NCBI GenBank assembly: GCA_024663395.1
Contig: JANFAH010000037.1
Coordinates: 124,001 to 188,000 of the forward strand
Source of the DNA: Pisolithus tinctorius
Lineage: Eukaryota > Basidiomycota > Agaricomycetes > Boletales > Pisolithaceae
DNA: 64,000 bases
Reading direction: 5' to 3'
Part shown: in pieces, positions 10,897 through 19,673 of the stretch
Numbering within the stretch: position 1 is the first letter of the stretch
Layout: every line of letters begins with the position of its first letter
Translations under genes and position numbers: made by a program
Notes under the pieces: generated by a model
The model's database searches: none
The model's input: the letters and a program-made list of their open reading frames with translations, nothing else
What the model was told of the DNA's origin: nothing

Positions 10897-11767
10897 CGTC
10901 GAGGGGGGTTCTGTCGAGGAAGGCTCGAAAGGAAGATATGAGGGAGGGGCCGTAGTCTTCGTGGACGATCTTGACGACGGCCTCCTGGGTCTTTAAGGTC
11001 TCCTGGAGGATGGCGGAGTTGGCTCTATCGATGTCTTCATACGTATGCGCCTCGAAGCTCCCTTCTGCTGTCGCCACCTGGTCGTGTACGCGTTTACCAA
11101 TTATTTCTGAGCTTCTAAAGATCTTAGACAGCACCCGTAGATGCTCGTGGCGTTCTCCTGCTCTCCAGCCGTGTGATTCCCAGCGCTCGAAGTCGTTAAG
11201 CAGCCGCACGTAACCGAGGAAGACGCCTGCCTCGGGAGCCACCCATTTTCCGGTAGAGGGGGCTGCGGGTGCAACTGCGGGGGCCGAGAGATCGGCCGGT
11301 GCGACTGAAGGTGCTGGAGCGGATGGGCCAGCACGAGGGAGTGGGGAGGGGGATCTATAACCGGCTTGGGAGAGCGGGGGAGTATTGCAGGCTCGGAAAG
11401 TGGGGTCATAGCGAGGCTCGGGTGGTCCCGAGTGAGCCTTGGACTTTCCCTTGCGGGCGTCCTTGCGAGCTCTCTGCGAGGTGGGGACCGAGCGGATGAC
11501 CGGGTACGGGTATGGGCGCGTGGCGGAGGCGACGGAGTCGTGAAGGGGTTGGTAGGTACCGCCATACGGGGAGTTGGCGGATACCGCGGGGGATACGGTG
11601 CATAGCGCTCCGGGGGAGCGTACTGGTGGTTCTGAGAGGCGGGGAGGGGTACTGGCATAGCGATCGAAGTAGGGGCGAGTCGGGTCATAGGGTTCGTCGA
11701 TATCGGCATGGAAGTCATTGTCGAAGTAATCAGAGCCGGGGTTCTCAGTGTTGGGGGTGTAGGACAT
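10367..11767 (-). CDS. ORF3 of element B, Pro-rich protein with CCHC zinc knuckle (466 aa)
   Basis: The ATG lies 6 nt after the stop codon of pol. The first 170 residues are Pro/Ser/Tyr-rich and look disordered. Residues about 175-290 are helical and Gag-like (VRLLNDFERWESHGWRAGER..), and the C-terminus carries a canonical knuckle CYRCSCLGHWSSNC (CX2CX4HX4C). The element thus encodes a second nucleic-acid-binding protein in addition to Gag, which has its own knuckle. An extra frame downstream of pol is unusual for chromoviruses, and I do not recognise the family. Short spacing from the pol stop suggests translation by re-initiation or from a separate transcript. Confidence 0.65.
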   Translation of the reverse strand: MSYTPNTENPGSDYFDNDFHADIDEPYDPTRPYFDRYASTPPRLSEPPVRSPGALCTVSPAVSANSPYGGTYQPLHDSVASATRPYPYPVIRSVPTSQRARKDARKGKSKAHSGPPEPRYDPTFRACNTPPLSQAGYRSPSPLPRAGPSAPAPSVAPADLSAPAVAPAAPSTGKWVAPEAGVFLGYVRLLNDFERWESHGWRAGERHEHLRVLSKIFRSSEIIGKRVHDQVATAEGSFEAHTYEDIDRANSAILQETLKTQEAVVKIVHEDYGPSLISSFRAFLDRTPLDVVVRGLLPPAHQATPGGQGLPPDPDRKEARKIAGEETGLGRSVQLGSGGSGETSRDVEQRCRDCWEKIIPGQGREHFQAVADSLASVPFNGSPRDWLDFFAQARGDSAGKALFYAHQTSRALPATPFVPVPVSALSKRELGGLVPVDWQHPLHQFACYRCSCLGHWSSNCPARGGN

Positions 11768-11773
11768 TGCGTG

Positions 11774-14700
11774 TCAGAGACCGTGGACGCGTTTGTACTC
11801 CCCAAGAACCTCTGGGGCATTTATAAGGTTGTCCTCGCTTTCCCAACTGTTCTGGGAATGCGGGTAACCGAGCCACTTGACTAGGTAGAGGTATTTTTGC
11901 TGAGGGTTTAAGCCGGGCTCTTTAGACGATGACTTGACCTTGCGCGCACGTTTGTGCTTGAGTATGGCTTCGACTTCCCATTCGCTCTCGTCTCCTACCA
12001 GTTCTGGTGGAGGCGGGGGTTGTGCCGGGCCATATTCGCGCGTTTCGACGAAAGGGGTGAGTTTTGACGCGTGGAACACGGGGTGTATTCGCCAGTTAGG
12101 GGGTAGTTCCAGCTTGTAGGCGACCGGGTTGATCCGTTCGGAAATTACAAACGGGCCGTGGCGCCGGGGCGCAAGCTTTTTTGACGGAACATCTCTTTTT
12201 AGGTCAGACGCGTCAAGCCAAACCTTATCTCCTACGGAGAACTCCGTATAGGTTCCCTTGGATCTCGATTTCATCAACTCCTGAGCCTCTTTGTGAGCGA
12301 TTATCGCGGCATCTCGATTTGCGGCCAACTGCTCGAGTCGATCGCCAGCCAACGACTCCTGCGGGGGTTGTCCCGTAGGGTAGGGGGCTGGGTCGAATCC
12401 GTACATGAGCGAATAAGGTGATTGGTTATGAGACGAATGTACGCGCGAGTTGTGCGCCATTTGAGCATCAGGTAGTTTTGTGTGCCAGTTGTGGGGATCC
12501 GTATCCGCGTACATGCGGAGGTAGGTTCCGACCTCTTGGTTGACACGTTCGGCCTCGCCATTGGTCTGCGGATGGTACGCGGTGGAGGCCTTTAGTTCGA
12601 TTCCGAGGGACCGGTAGAGGTCACGCGTGAAGGCGGAGACGAACTGAGGACCGCGGTCCGATATAACAGCTTCCGGGACGCCCCAATGAGGGTAGACATA
12701 GGCGTGATAAAGGTCGGCAATGCCGACGCTGTCTACGGTCTTGGTAGTCGGTAGGAAGAACGCACCCTTTGTAAGACCCTGGTCCACGATGGTGAGGATG
12801 GAGTCGTACTTGCCACCTGACAGGGGCAAGTCAGTAACCAGGTCCATCGAGATCTGTTTGAAGGGGAACGGGTTCTTCGCGACATCATGCGGGGTAATCG
12901 GAGGCGTGGTAGGGTGCGTGTTGACCTTGTTGGCTTGGCACGAAGGGCAACCTCTGCAGTAGCTCCGGATGGACTGGTACATGCCAGGCCACCACACATA
13001 TTTGTTCATCTTCTTCATCATTGCCTTTACTCCAGGGTGTCCGAAAGCGGGGGTGTCATGGTACTGCCGAAGGACGTCTTGGCGAACCGGTTCCGGTACG
13101 AAGATCCTTCTTCCCTTTCTTCTGACTCCGTCAGACCCTTGGGTTGTTTCCGGGGCGGACAGGGACGCGGAAGCTTTCTTTACCTCCTGATACAGGTCGG
13201 CATTTAGCTGGAAAACACGTCCTTTACCTTTCTGAACCTTTTTCTTTTCCTCAGACGGGCGTTCAGCAGGTTCCGGTTCCCTGAAGGAGACCTTCCGAAG
13301 GGGCGGAGGAGCTTCTGAGGGCTCCGACGCGGACTGGTCAATCTTGAAAAGGGAAACAACAGAGGGTCTCACCCCCCCTTCAAGCCAAACGGCCTTTGGA
13401 AGTAGGGTAGAGACGGTTTCCGGCTCGGCATTGAAATCCGAGCGGCGCGAGAGGGTGTCGGCGGCAGAATTCTTGGTTCCCGCGATGTGGACGAACTGAA
13501 GCGGGTACTCCTGTAGGGTAGCTTGCCAGCGAGCTTGTCTTGCTGTAAGCTTCTGCGGTTGTGTGTAGTATGTGATATTTTGGTGGTTGGTGTAAACTCG
13601 AGTCGGTTCTGGAGGGGACAGAAGGTAAGGGCACCATTGCTTGAGGGCGCGCATTACCGCCAGCATTTCCAGGTCATAGACCTGATAGTTCTGTTCCGCT
13701 CCAGTCAGCGACTGAGACATATACGCACAGGGGTGGAGTGTTCCCGAGTCGTCGGCTTGTGACAGGACGGCACCGGTGCCGAGTTTAGAGGCATCGGTGT
13801 GGAGTACGAACGGCTTCCGGAGGTCCGGAAGACGAAGAACGGGCTTGGACGAGAGGGCTTGTTTGAGCGCCTCGAAGGCGGAGTTCTGCTCCGGGCCCCA
13901 AGTCCATTTTGCGTTTTTCTTCGAGAGGTCGTGTAGCGGTCGCGCGGTCTGCGAGAAACCGGAAATGAACTGTCGGTAGAAGTTACAGAAGCCTAGGAAG
14001 GACCGAAGTTCTTTAAGGGTCGTCGGCGCGGGCCAGGTCTTGATGGCTTCGATTTTAATTTCCGACGGTTCGTATTGACCCTGACGGATCACGAATCCCA
14101 AAAACTCTATTTCTTCGGCTTCGAAGGTACACTTCTTCAGCTTCAAGCGGAGGTGTTCCTTGGCGGCGATCTGCAGGAAGCGGCGGACTGCTTCACGAAG
14201 TCCTTCTCGAGTCTTAGCATGTACTGTGACGTCATCCATGAAAATGACGGCCTTCTTCTCGTTTTTGAGTTCTCCGAACGTATGGTCCATGTACCTTTGG
14301 AAGGTAGGCGGTGAGTTACACTGCCCAAAAAACATCACCGTTGGTTCGAAAAGTCCTCTAGGGGTTATGAAGGCCCCTTTCCATTCGTCTCCTTCCTTCA
14401 CCCGAATATTGGTGAAACCCCAGCGGACGTCGAACTTGGCGAAGTAGCGAGAGCCGGCAAGTTCGTCCAACAGGGTCTTGACGTCGGGGAGAGGGTACGA
14501 GTCGACGACGGTATGAGAGTTCAGGTACCGGTAATCCTGGATGAGTCTCCTTTTTCCGTCTTTCTTTCCAACGAAAAAGACAGGGGCTGCTTGCGAAGAT
14601 TTCGAGGGGCGAATTTTTCCGCATTTAAGGTTCTCGTCGATAAACTCATCAAGTCCCTTGAGTTCGTCGAGCGAGAGCGGGTAGATCGCTCCTTTCTTCG

Positions 14701-15400
14701 GCTGGAAGCCGGGCTTCAAGCGGATTTCGTGGTCTAGGAAACCGCGGTGCGGCGGAAGAGGGATTTCTTCTTCGGAGAAGACTACCGAGAAGTTCCGATA
14801 TTCCGGGGGTAAATCAACCTCTGCCTGTACATGCGAAGCTTCGAGTTTCGTGGAAATAGACGTGCGAGAGATCTTGACGGTCCTGGCGAAGTCGGTTCCG
14901 CGGACGCGGTTTTTCTTGTCGAGACCATGGTCGAGTTCTCCCCAGCCGATCAGCTTTCTGGACGTCCAGCTGATTATGGGGTTGTGTTCTTTGAGCCAGG
15001 GCATTCCGAGAAGTAGGGATTCCCAATTTCCGAGCTTGAGGACGTATGCGCGGATACGCATAGTCTTTCCCCAGATTTTGGCTCTGAAGGAAGCGATGTG
15101 GGTTACCCAGTCTCCGGTCTTGCCTTTGTAGCTTCTCGACTCCCATGGGCGAGCAATTTTGCGCGTCGGGATTTCGTACCTTTCGACTATAGCCGGATCA
15201 ATGATATTTGTTTCGGCGCCCGAGTCGAGGATGGTTCGGACGGTAGCGTTTTGTCGATCGACGAGGTAAGCGAAACCAGCGATAGAAGTGATTGACATAT
15301 CTTGCTCATAATCGTACACTTTCTCAGTTTCTATCTTAACCTCTATCTTTCGGGATACTATGGGCTCTCTTCCTGACGCTACACCAGGGGAGCCTTTCAA
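11774..15400 (-). CDS. Pol of element B: protease, RT, RNase H, integrase, chromodomain
   Basis: About 1,208 codons in the -1 frame relative to gag with no ATG of its own at the overlap. Domains in order: retropepsin with LDSGAETNIID; reverse transcriptase with the catalytic FMDD; RNase H with HTDASKLGTGAVLSQ; a second block with the zinc-binding HPG..CPSCQANK; an integrase core with SMDLVTDLP, VISDRGPQF and NGEAERVNQE; and a C-terminal chromodomain (EVEAILKHK..YLYLVKWLGYPHSQNSWE). The chromodomain identifies a chromovirus. Such domains commonly direct integration to modified chromatin. All motifs are intact and no stop interrupts the frame, so the enzyme set appears functional. Confidence 0.95.
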   Translation of the reverse strand: MKGSPGVASGREPIVSRKIEVKIETEKVYDYEQDMSITSIAGFAYLVDRQNATVRTILDSGAETNIIDPAIVERYEIPTRKIARPWESRSYKGKTGDWVTHIASFRAKIWGKTMRIRAYVLKLGNWESLLLGMPWLKEHNPIISWTSRKLIGWGELDHGLDKKNRVRGTDFARTVKISRTSISTKLEASHVQAEVDLPPEYRNFSVVFSEEEIPLPPHRGFLDHEIRLKPGFQPKKGAIYPLSLDELKGLDEFIDENLKCGKIRPSKSSQAAPVFFVGKKDGKRRLIQDYRYLNSHTVVDSYPLPDVKTLLDELAGSRYFAKFDVRWGFTNIRVKEGDEWKGAFITPRGLFEPTVMFFGQCNSPPTFQRYMDHTFGELKNEKKAVIFMDDVTVHAKTREGLREAVRRFLQIAAKEHLRLKLKKCTFEAEEIEFLGFVIRQGQYEPSEIKIEAIKTWPAPTTLKELRSFLGFCNFYRQFISGFSQTARPLHDLSKKNAKWTWGPEQNSAFEALKQALSSKPVLRLPDLRKPFVLHTDASKLGTGAVLSQADDSGTLHPCAYMSQSLTGAEQNYQVYDLEMLAVMRALKQWCPYLLSPPEPTRVYTNHQNITYYTQPQKLTARQARWQATLQEYPLQFVHIAGTKNSAADTLSRRSDFNAEPETVSTLLPKAVWLEGGVRPSVVSLFKIDQSASEPSEAPPPLRKVSFREPEPAERPSEEKKKVQKGKGRVFQLNADLYQEVKKASASLSAPETTQGSDGVRRKGRRIFVPEPVRQDVLRQYHDTPAFGHPGVKAMMKKMNKYVWWPGMYQSIRSYCRGCPSCQANKVNTHPTTPPITPHDVAKNPFPFKQISMDLVTDLPLSGGKYDSILTIVDQGLTKGAFFLPTTKTVDSVGIADLYHAYVYPHWGVPEAVISDRGPQFVSAFTRDLYRSLGIELKASTAYHPQTNGEAERVNQEVGTYLRMYADTDPHNWHTKLPDAQMAHNSRVHSSHNQSPYSLMYGFDPAPYPTGQPPQESLAGDRLEQLAANRDAAIIAHKEAQELMKSRSKGTYTEFSVGDKVWLDASDLKRDVPSKKLAPRRHGPFVISERINPVAYKLELPPNWRIHPVFHASKLTPFVETREYGPAQPPPPPELVGDESEWEVEAILKHKRARKVKSSSKEPGLNPQQKYLYLVKWLGYPHSQNSWESEDNLINAPEVLGEYKRVHGL

Positions 15401-15406
15401 AAATCC
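15397..15406 (-). promoter_or_regulatory. Probable -1 frameshift site, gag/pol junction of element B
   Basis: On the minus strand gag reads GGAT-TTT-TGA and stops, while the pol frame is one base back (TTT-TTG-AAA). The heptamer G GAT TTT (15406-15400) touches the UGA stop. It resembles the retroviral G GAU UUA type of slippery site, and P-site slippage from UUU to UUU needs no mismatch. Confidence 0.6.
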
Positions 15407-16875
15407 GTTTGTCCTTTCGGACCTCTGTCATCTGTGGGTTCGTCATTCTCCCCACAGGAGTTATTGGCCGGTTCTGAATCTTCTTCTTCTTCGGAATTCT
15501 TGTCGAACTCCTCGAGCATTGCCAGGATGCGCGTGCGGAACTTTTGGGCCGAGGAAGACTTACTGTTTGTTGCGGACGAGGGGCACTTAGACTTCACGTG
15601 CCCTGTCTTACCGCACCCAAAACAGGTAGGAGCTTCGCTCTGTGATCGGACCTTAGATTTCCGATCGACATCCATGGCGTAAGGGTCTCGGTACGGAGTC
15701 TTCGGAGATGAAGGCGACTTTGATCCGTGAGAAGTTTGTTCCTGCTTCCACAGGTACGAGCGATCTTGGAAGGAAGCTTTTCCGGAGAAAACCTTGAGGG
15801 TCGCCATAGCGGCGCGCGCGGATGTTGCTTGGCGGATCCAGTCTTCCACTGTGTCGGGTTTGGGGCCTGACATAAGGATCCACTTGTTGACCTCCTCGCT
15901 AAGGCCTTTGCCGAAGAACACCGCGGCGGTGGTATCCTTGGTAGAGATCTGGGCCTTGTTGAGGCAGTTGCGGAAGTCGGCGATGTACTCGTCAAGGGAT
16001 CGGTCGCCTTGGCGGATAGCCGACAAATAGATTAGCGCGGTAGCTTTGGCGTCTCCTACTTGGAAGGTTTCCTTTAGTTTTGCGACAAATTCGTCCCATC
16101 CATCGAAGATTCTAAGGTCGCCTAGTGCGGTTGTGTTTTCGTTGACATAGGCCTCTGCGAAAGCGCGGGCCGAACCGGTGCCCATGTAGGAAAGGGTGAA
16201 GGCGATCTTGGATTGGTCTTCGTAGTAGATATGGTCATTGGTAGCAAGGTAGAGTTTGACGCTGCTTAACCAGGCGGAAAAGTCCTGGTGTGCCCCGTTA
16301 TACGAGAAGGGTTTGTTCAAGCCGATTTCTTTCAGTCCGCTCCCCCTAGAGTCGCGATCCTTTCCTTTCTCCTCGGATCCTCGGGGAGGGCCTTTAGGCT
16401 TTTCCACATCTCGGTTGAACAAGGACTTGTAGAAGTGCGCAGCCATTTCAGGGGTTACCTTACTCTGACTGGCGAAGGGGTCCTGGAGCGAGAGTCCAGA
16501 GGTTTGGTGGGCAAGTTCTTCTGCCATCGGGTCGGCGGAAGCTGGTATGTAAATATCGGTAGATGATTCGGATGGTGAGGGGTCCGCTGGTCCGGCTGTC
16601 CCTTGGGTTTCAAGAATGTCTGAGCCGAGAGGCTCCGGGTTTCGATAAGAAGTAAAGTTAACTGGTGAGGTCGATTCTGCCGCTTGCCCAAGTTGGGGCC
16701 TTACTGGCGGGTCTTCAAGACCTATACGAGGTTTGGGTGTGTCGACCGAAGGGTGACGAATAAGTGGTCTCGCTTGGAGAACCTCTTTTCCTTTACGAGT
16801 GGGTACGGGAGGTTTGAACGAGGAGGCTGCTGATGGAGGCCTCCGACTTCCTTCTTCTTGGCGGTGCGAAGACAC
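15397..16875 (-). CDS. Gag of element B with CCHC zinc knuckle
   Basis: Open frame of 492 codons. The nominal first codon at 16875 is GTG; upstream the frame stays open only to a TAG with no ATG. The first in-frame ATG is at 16527, which would give a 376-aa protein. Either an upstream leader exon or non-AUG initiation supplies the Pro/Ser-rich N-terminus, or translation starts at 16527. The capsid-like helical region (FSYNGAHQDFSAWLSSVKLY..DEYIADFRNCLNKAQI) is typical of gypsy Gag. The nucleocapsid knuckle CFGCGKTGHVKSKC (CX2CX4HX4C) lies near the end, followed by an acidic tail. The frame ends at the UGA of the frameshift site. Confidence 0.85.
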   Translation of the reverse strand: MSSHRQEEGSRRPPSAASSFKPPVPTRKGKEVLQARPLIRHPSVDTPKPRIGLEDPPVRPQLGQAAESTSPVNFTSYRNPEPLGSDILETQGTAGPADPSPSESSTDIYIPASADPMAEELAHQTSGLSLQDPFASQSKVTPEMAAHFYKSLFNRDVEKPKGPPRGSEEKGKDRDSRGSGLKEIGLNKPFSYNGAHQDFSAWLSSVKLYLATNDHIYYEDQSKIAFTLSYMGTGSARAFAEAYVNENTTALGDLRIFDGWDEFVAKLKETFQVGDAKATALIYLSAIRQGDRSLDEYIADFRNCLNKAQISTKDTTAAVFFGKGLSEEVNKWILMSGPKPDTVEDWIRQATSARAAMATLKVFSGKASFQDRSYLWKQEQTSHGSKSPSSPKTPYRDPYAMDVDRKSKVRSQSEAPTCFGCGKTGHVKSKCPSSATNSKSSSAQKFRTRILAMLEEFDKNSEEEEDSEPANNSCGENDEPTDDRGPKGQTDF

Positions 16876-17058
16876 GTTGACGAAGGGGAAGTTAGTGCCG
16901 AAGGTTAGGGGCTAGCTCACTGATATTGAACCAGTGGTTCCTGATGAAGTGGCGGGAGGTGGACGTTCTGCAGGCTATTTTGCCTAGCAAGGATTCCAGT
17001 CCACAGGTATCCGAAGGGTAATCCGGGCTTTGATGTGTCCGGGTGATTCGAAATCTTC

Positions 17059-17745
17059 TGTTATGCCGACGACTCGTATCGCGCCACGAATCGAGTGCGA
17101 TGTAGCACAAGCACGTGACTGCGCGAGAGGGGCGCGTAATTTAACTTCACTAGCGGCGGAACACTAGTCTTGGCCAACCGAAGTCGTACTGGCGAGTCCT
17201 TGTTGGTACAGCGCGCAGAGCTAAGGGTAGTTGCAAAGTAGATTTCGAATGGGGACCAGTACGATACATGCGGGTTTATATACGTATGTACAGTACTGCG
17301 GACCAAACACTCGAACACTCGTACAGTCGCTCACCCGAGTCCGAACAAGGCAGGACGGAGTCACTGCGATGTGGGCGCAAGGGTAGGCGGCTATGCGAGG
17401 GATTAACCGCTTAACATAAACGAGGGACTAACCGCGTACGTGAACCAGAAGTGGAGCGTTCACCCGAGTTAGACGGGGGTGAACGCGTCACGTGACCGCG
17501 TGGATCAGGGCCACCAGCGGATCACAGAAGGAAGTGGAAGCGGACGCAATGTCCGAGTATAGTACAACGCGGGGTTGACAGGAGTCAACCATAAAAGGAA
17601 ACAGAAAAGGGGAAACGTACGGAACGCAAGCCCAACTGTATAGACAGCGGGTTGCGGGTATGCGGAACGCCTCTAGGGGCGGGAGCGGGCGCGAACGACT
17701 ACGTAAAGTGTCTGTAAAGGGGAAACATGTGAGCGCAGCGTAACA
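17059..17745 (-). repeat. 5' LTR of element B (687 bp)
   Basis: Partner of 9605-10291. The sequence just inside it on the minus strand (GAAGATTTCGAATCACCC) is not a standard TGG-type tRNA primer site, so the priming mechanism is unresolved. Confidence 0.95.
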
Positions 17746-17750
17746 AATAG
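17746..17750. repeat. 5-bp target duplication of element B, right copy
   Basis: AATAG, identical to 9600-9604. Removing element B and one copy rejoins the pol frame of element A without loss or gain of a base. Confidence 0.95.
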
Positions 17751-19663
17751 GAGAATTCCAGTGATCCAGCGATTTATGGTCGCGTTAGGCTGTAGGTCGG
17801 GATTGTTAATCATCCCTTTGATGTACCGCACATCCACCTCAACGACTAAATTCCGCACGCCGAAGATATGAAGTCGGACGTCGTGCAAGGCTTGGAAAAG
17901 CCCAAATAATTCTAGCTTAGCTTGGCTGTAGCGACGTTCGCGTTCATTGAGAGTTATCGAGCCGAACCTAGCAGGGTAGCGTTTGCCGTCTTCCCCCTCC
18001 TGCATGAGGAGATACCCGACAGCGATGTTAGAAGTGTCGACAGCTAAAATGACTTTGTTTTCAGAATTATAGTCGATAGTTCATAACGCAGGGGACGAGA
18101 CGATCGCACGGCGGAGGTACTCCATCGCTTCCCTATGCTCGTCACGGAATTCGAAGGGGACATCCTTCTTGGTCAGCTCGACGAGGGGACGGGCATGTTT
18201 GGCGAAGTCTTTGATGAAGATCCTGCAGTACGAACAGAGACCTAAAAATCCGTGTACTTCAGTGACGTTTGTGCAGTACGGCCAATCTTTAATCTTTTGG
18301 ACTTTAGATTCGTCCGGAATTCTACCCTCGAACGACACCTTGTGCCCGACCACTATGATAGACGGCGCAGCAATGACGCATTTCTTTGCTTCCACGGTGG
18401 CTCCTGCATGACGCAGACGGTGTAAGACTCGGTTGACGTTCTGCAGGTGCTCCCAGATGAAGCGTCTAATCCCGGAATTCTGTGGAATCGTTTCGTAGGT
18501 CCTGTCAGGATTTTGGTAGCGAGATTTGGGACCTTTAATGGGACAGTCGTCAATAAACGGGATGGTGACTTCCGGAATTTCGTCTTTTAAAATCCAACAG
18601 ACGTCTCCGTGGAAAATTTGGACGGCATTCATGTAGCCCATAGGAAGTTTGGTGAGTCGAAGAGTACCTATAGGAGTTTGGAAGGTAGTGAGGTCGCGGT
18701 AATCGTCGTGTATGGTGCGATGATCATATCCAACCATAAGATCTAAAATTCCATAGACCGAATGACAAGCGAAGGCTTCAGCAATCGAATCGACGAATGG
18801 GGGAATGGCTGAGTCCTGGATAGAAACGGTGTTTAGAGGTTGTAAGTCATGTACGAGGCGCAGAGATTTTCCGTCCTTCTTGACTACGCAGAACCATTTT
18901 GAGCGGTAAGACGAAGTAGACGGTTCATAAACCCCCGCGGAAATCTTTTCCTTGATGATATTAACGACTTCACGGAAAATAGCCGGAGGAATGGGAATAT
19001 TCCGCTCGACCCAAGGCTTGTGTGCTAGCGTAGGTATCTTCAGGGGCGGGAACATGTCTTCTCGAAAGGTCCCTCTTTCCGAAGCATCCCAAGCAAAGGC
19101 ATCTTCTTGCTCCCTGACTAACCACCGTACTAGGTCTAACTCCGTAGGCCAAAGGAACCTTGCCGGGTCCAAATCAAGCTCGTCAGCTCTTTCCTGAGTA
19201 AACCTGAAACCTGGCACGAATGGAGGGGGATGAGTAGGTAAGACAGGCAGATCTGCGAGTGGGTCTTCGGCCTCCCGACGCTCTACCCGGAATTCTGCTG
19301 GCATCGACGTCGGTACCGGCCTCACCTTCCTCGCTACAGGTTTGTACTTTAAGACATGATAAATGGGATCGAACTGATAAGTAGAGCGTAAGGCAGAAAT
19401 TGTCAGTGGAGAAATGGTAGTAGCGGTCGAGAACAGGAAAGGATCAGTCGGAGAAATGGAACTGGTGTCAAAGGGATCGACAGGAGGCGTAATGTTGCCT
19501 CGCAAGTCGTAGATAAACACCGCAGCGGAATTTACGGCAGAGTCTGTGGGTAAAAACGTGGAAGACTTCAAAGGGTATAAAGACGGATCAGAAACATAAA
19601 GTGAACACACAGAGAAAGCGCAGTCCTGGTCTCCTCGTAGATCGTACGAGTCCTCGACCGATA

Positions 19664-19673
19664 CTAAAAACCC
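19664..19673 (-). promoter_or_regulatory. Canonical -1 frameshift site, gag-pro/pol junction of element A
   Basis: The minus strand reads G GGT TTT immediately followed by TAG (heptamer 19673-19667, stop 19666-19664). This matches the X XXY YYZ rule, and the pol frame is exactly -1. I did not establish a downstream pseudoknot. Confidence 0.8.

Larger units (their letters stand above)
9605..17745 (-). mobile_element. Ty3/gypsy element B (chromovirus) nested in pol of element A
   Basis: Complete 8,141-bp element with 687-bp LTRs (9605-10291 and 17059-17745), a 5-bp target duplication AATAG and a polypurine tract at the 3' LTR. Its minus-strand genes are gag, pol with protease, reverse transcriptase, RNase H, integrase and chromodomain, and a third frame after pol. 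I noticed only one difference between the LTRs, so the insertion is very recent. All three frames are open, so the copy may be capable of transposition. Unlike element A it almost lacks the CGGAATT motif. Confidence 0.95.
17746..19673 (-). pseudogene. Pol of element A, 5' part: reverse transcriptase and RNase H
   Basis: The frame starts by -1 slippage at the end of gag (19673-19667) and runs to the element B insertion. Reverse transcriptase signatures are present: KSLRLVHDLQPLN, LPMGYMNAVQIF, and a catalytic PFIDDCPIKG in which FIDD replaces the usual YxDD. The RNase H segment (VILAVDTSNIAVGYLLMQEG) follows. A TGA at 18083-18081 interrupts the frame between RT and RNase H in a context (ALxTIDYNSENK) where Arg would fit; CGA to TGA is a CpG transition. 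The insertion of element B at 17750 then separates it from the integrase. The copy therefore carries two independent lesions. Confidence 0.9.

Noticed and set aside
11101..11820. 239-codon minus-strand frame overlapping the start of ORF3 in element B
   Set aside because: Pro/Thr/Ser-rich translation in another phase of a Pro-rich coding region, with no motif; likely a shadow.
17040..17058. tRNA primer-binding site of element B
   Set aside because: The bases next to the LTR do not start with TGG and match no tRNA 3' end that I recognise.
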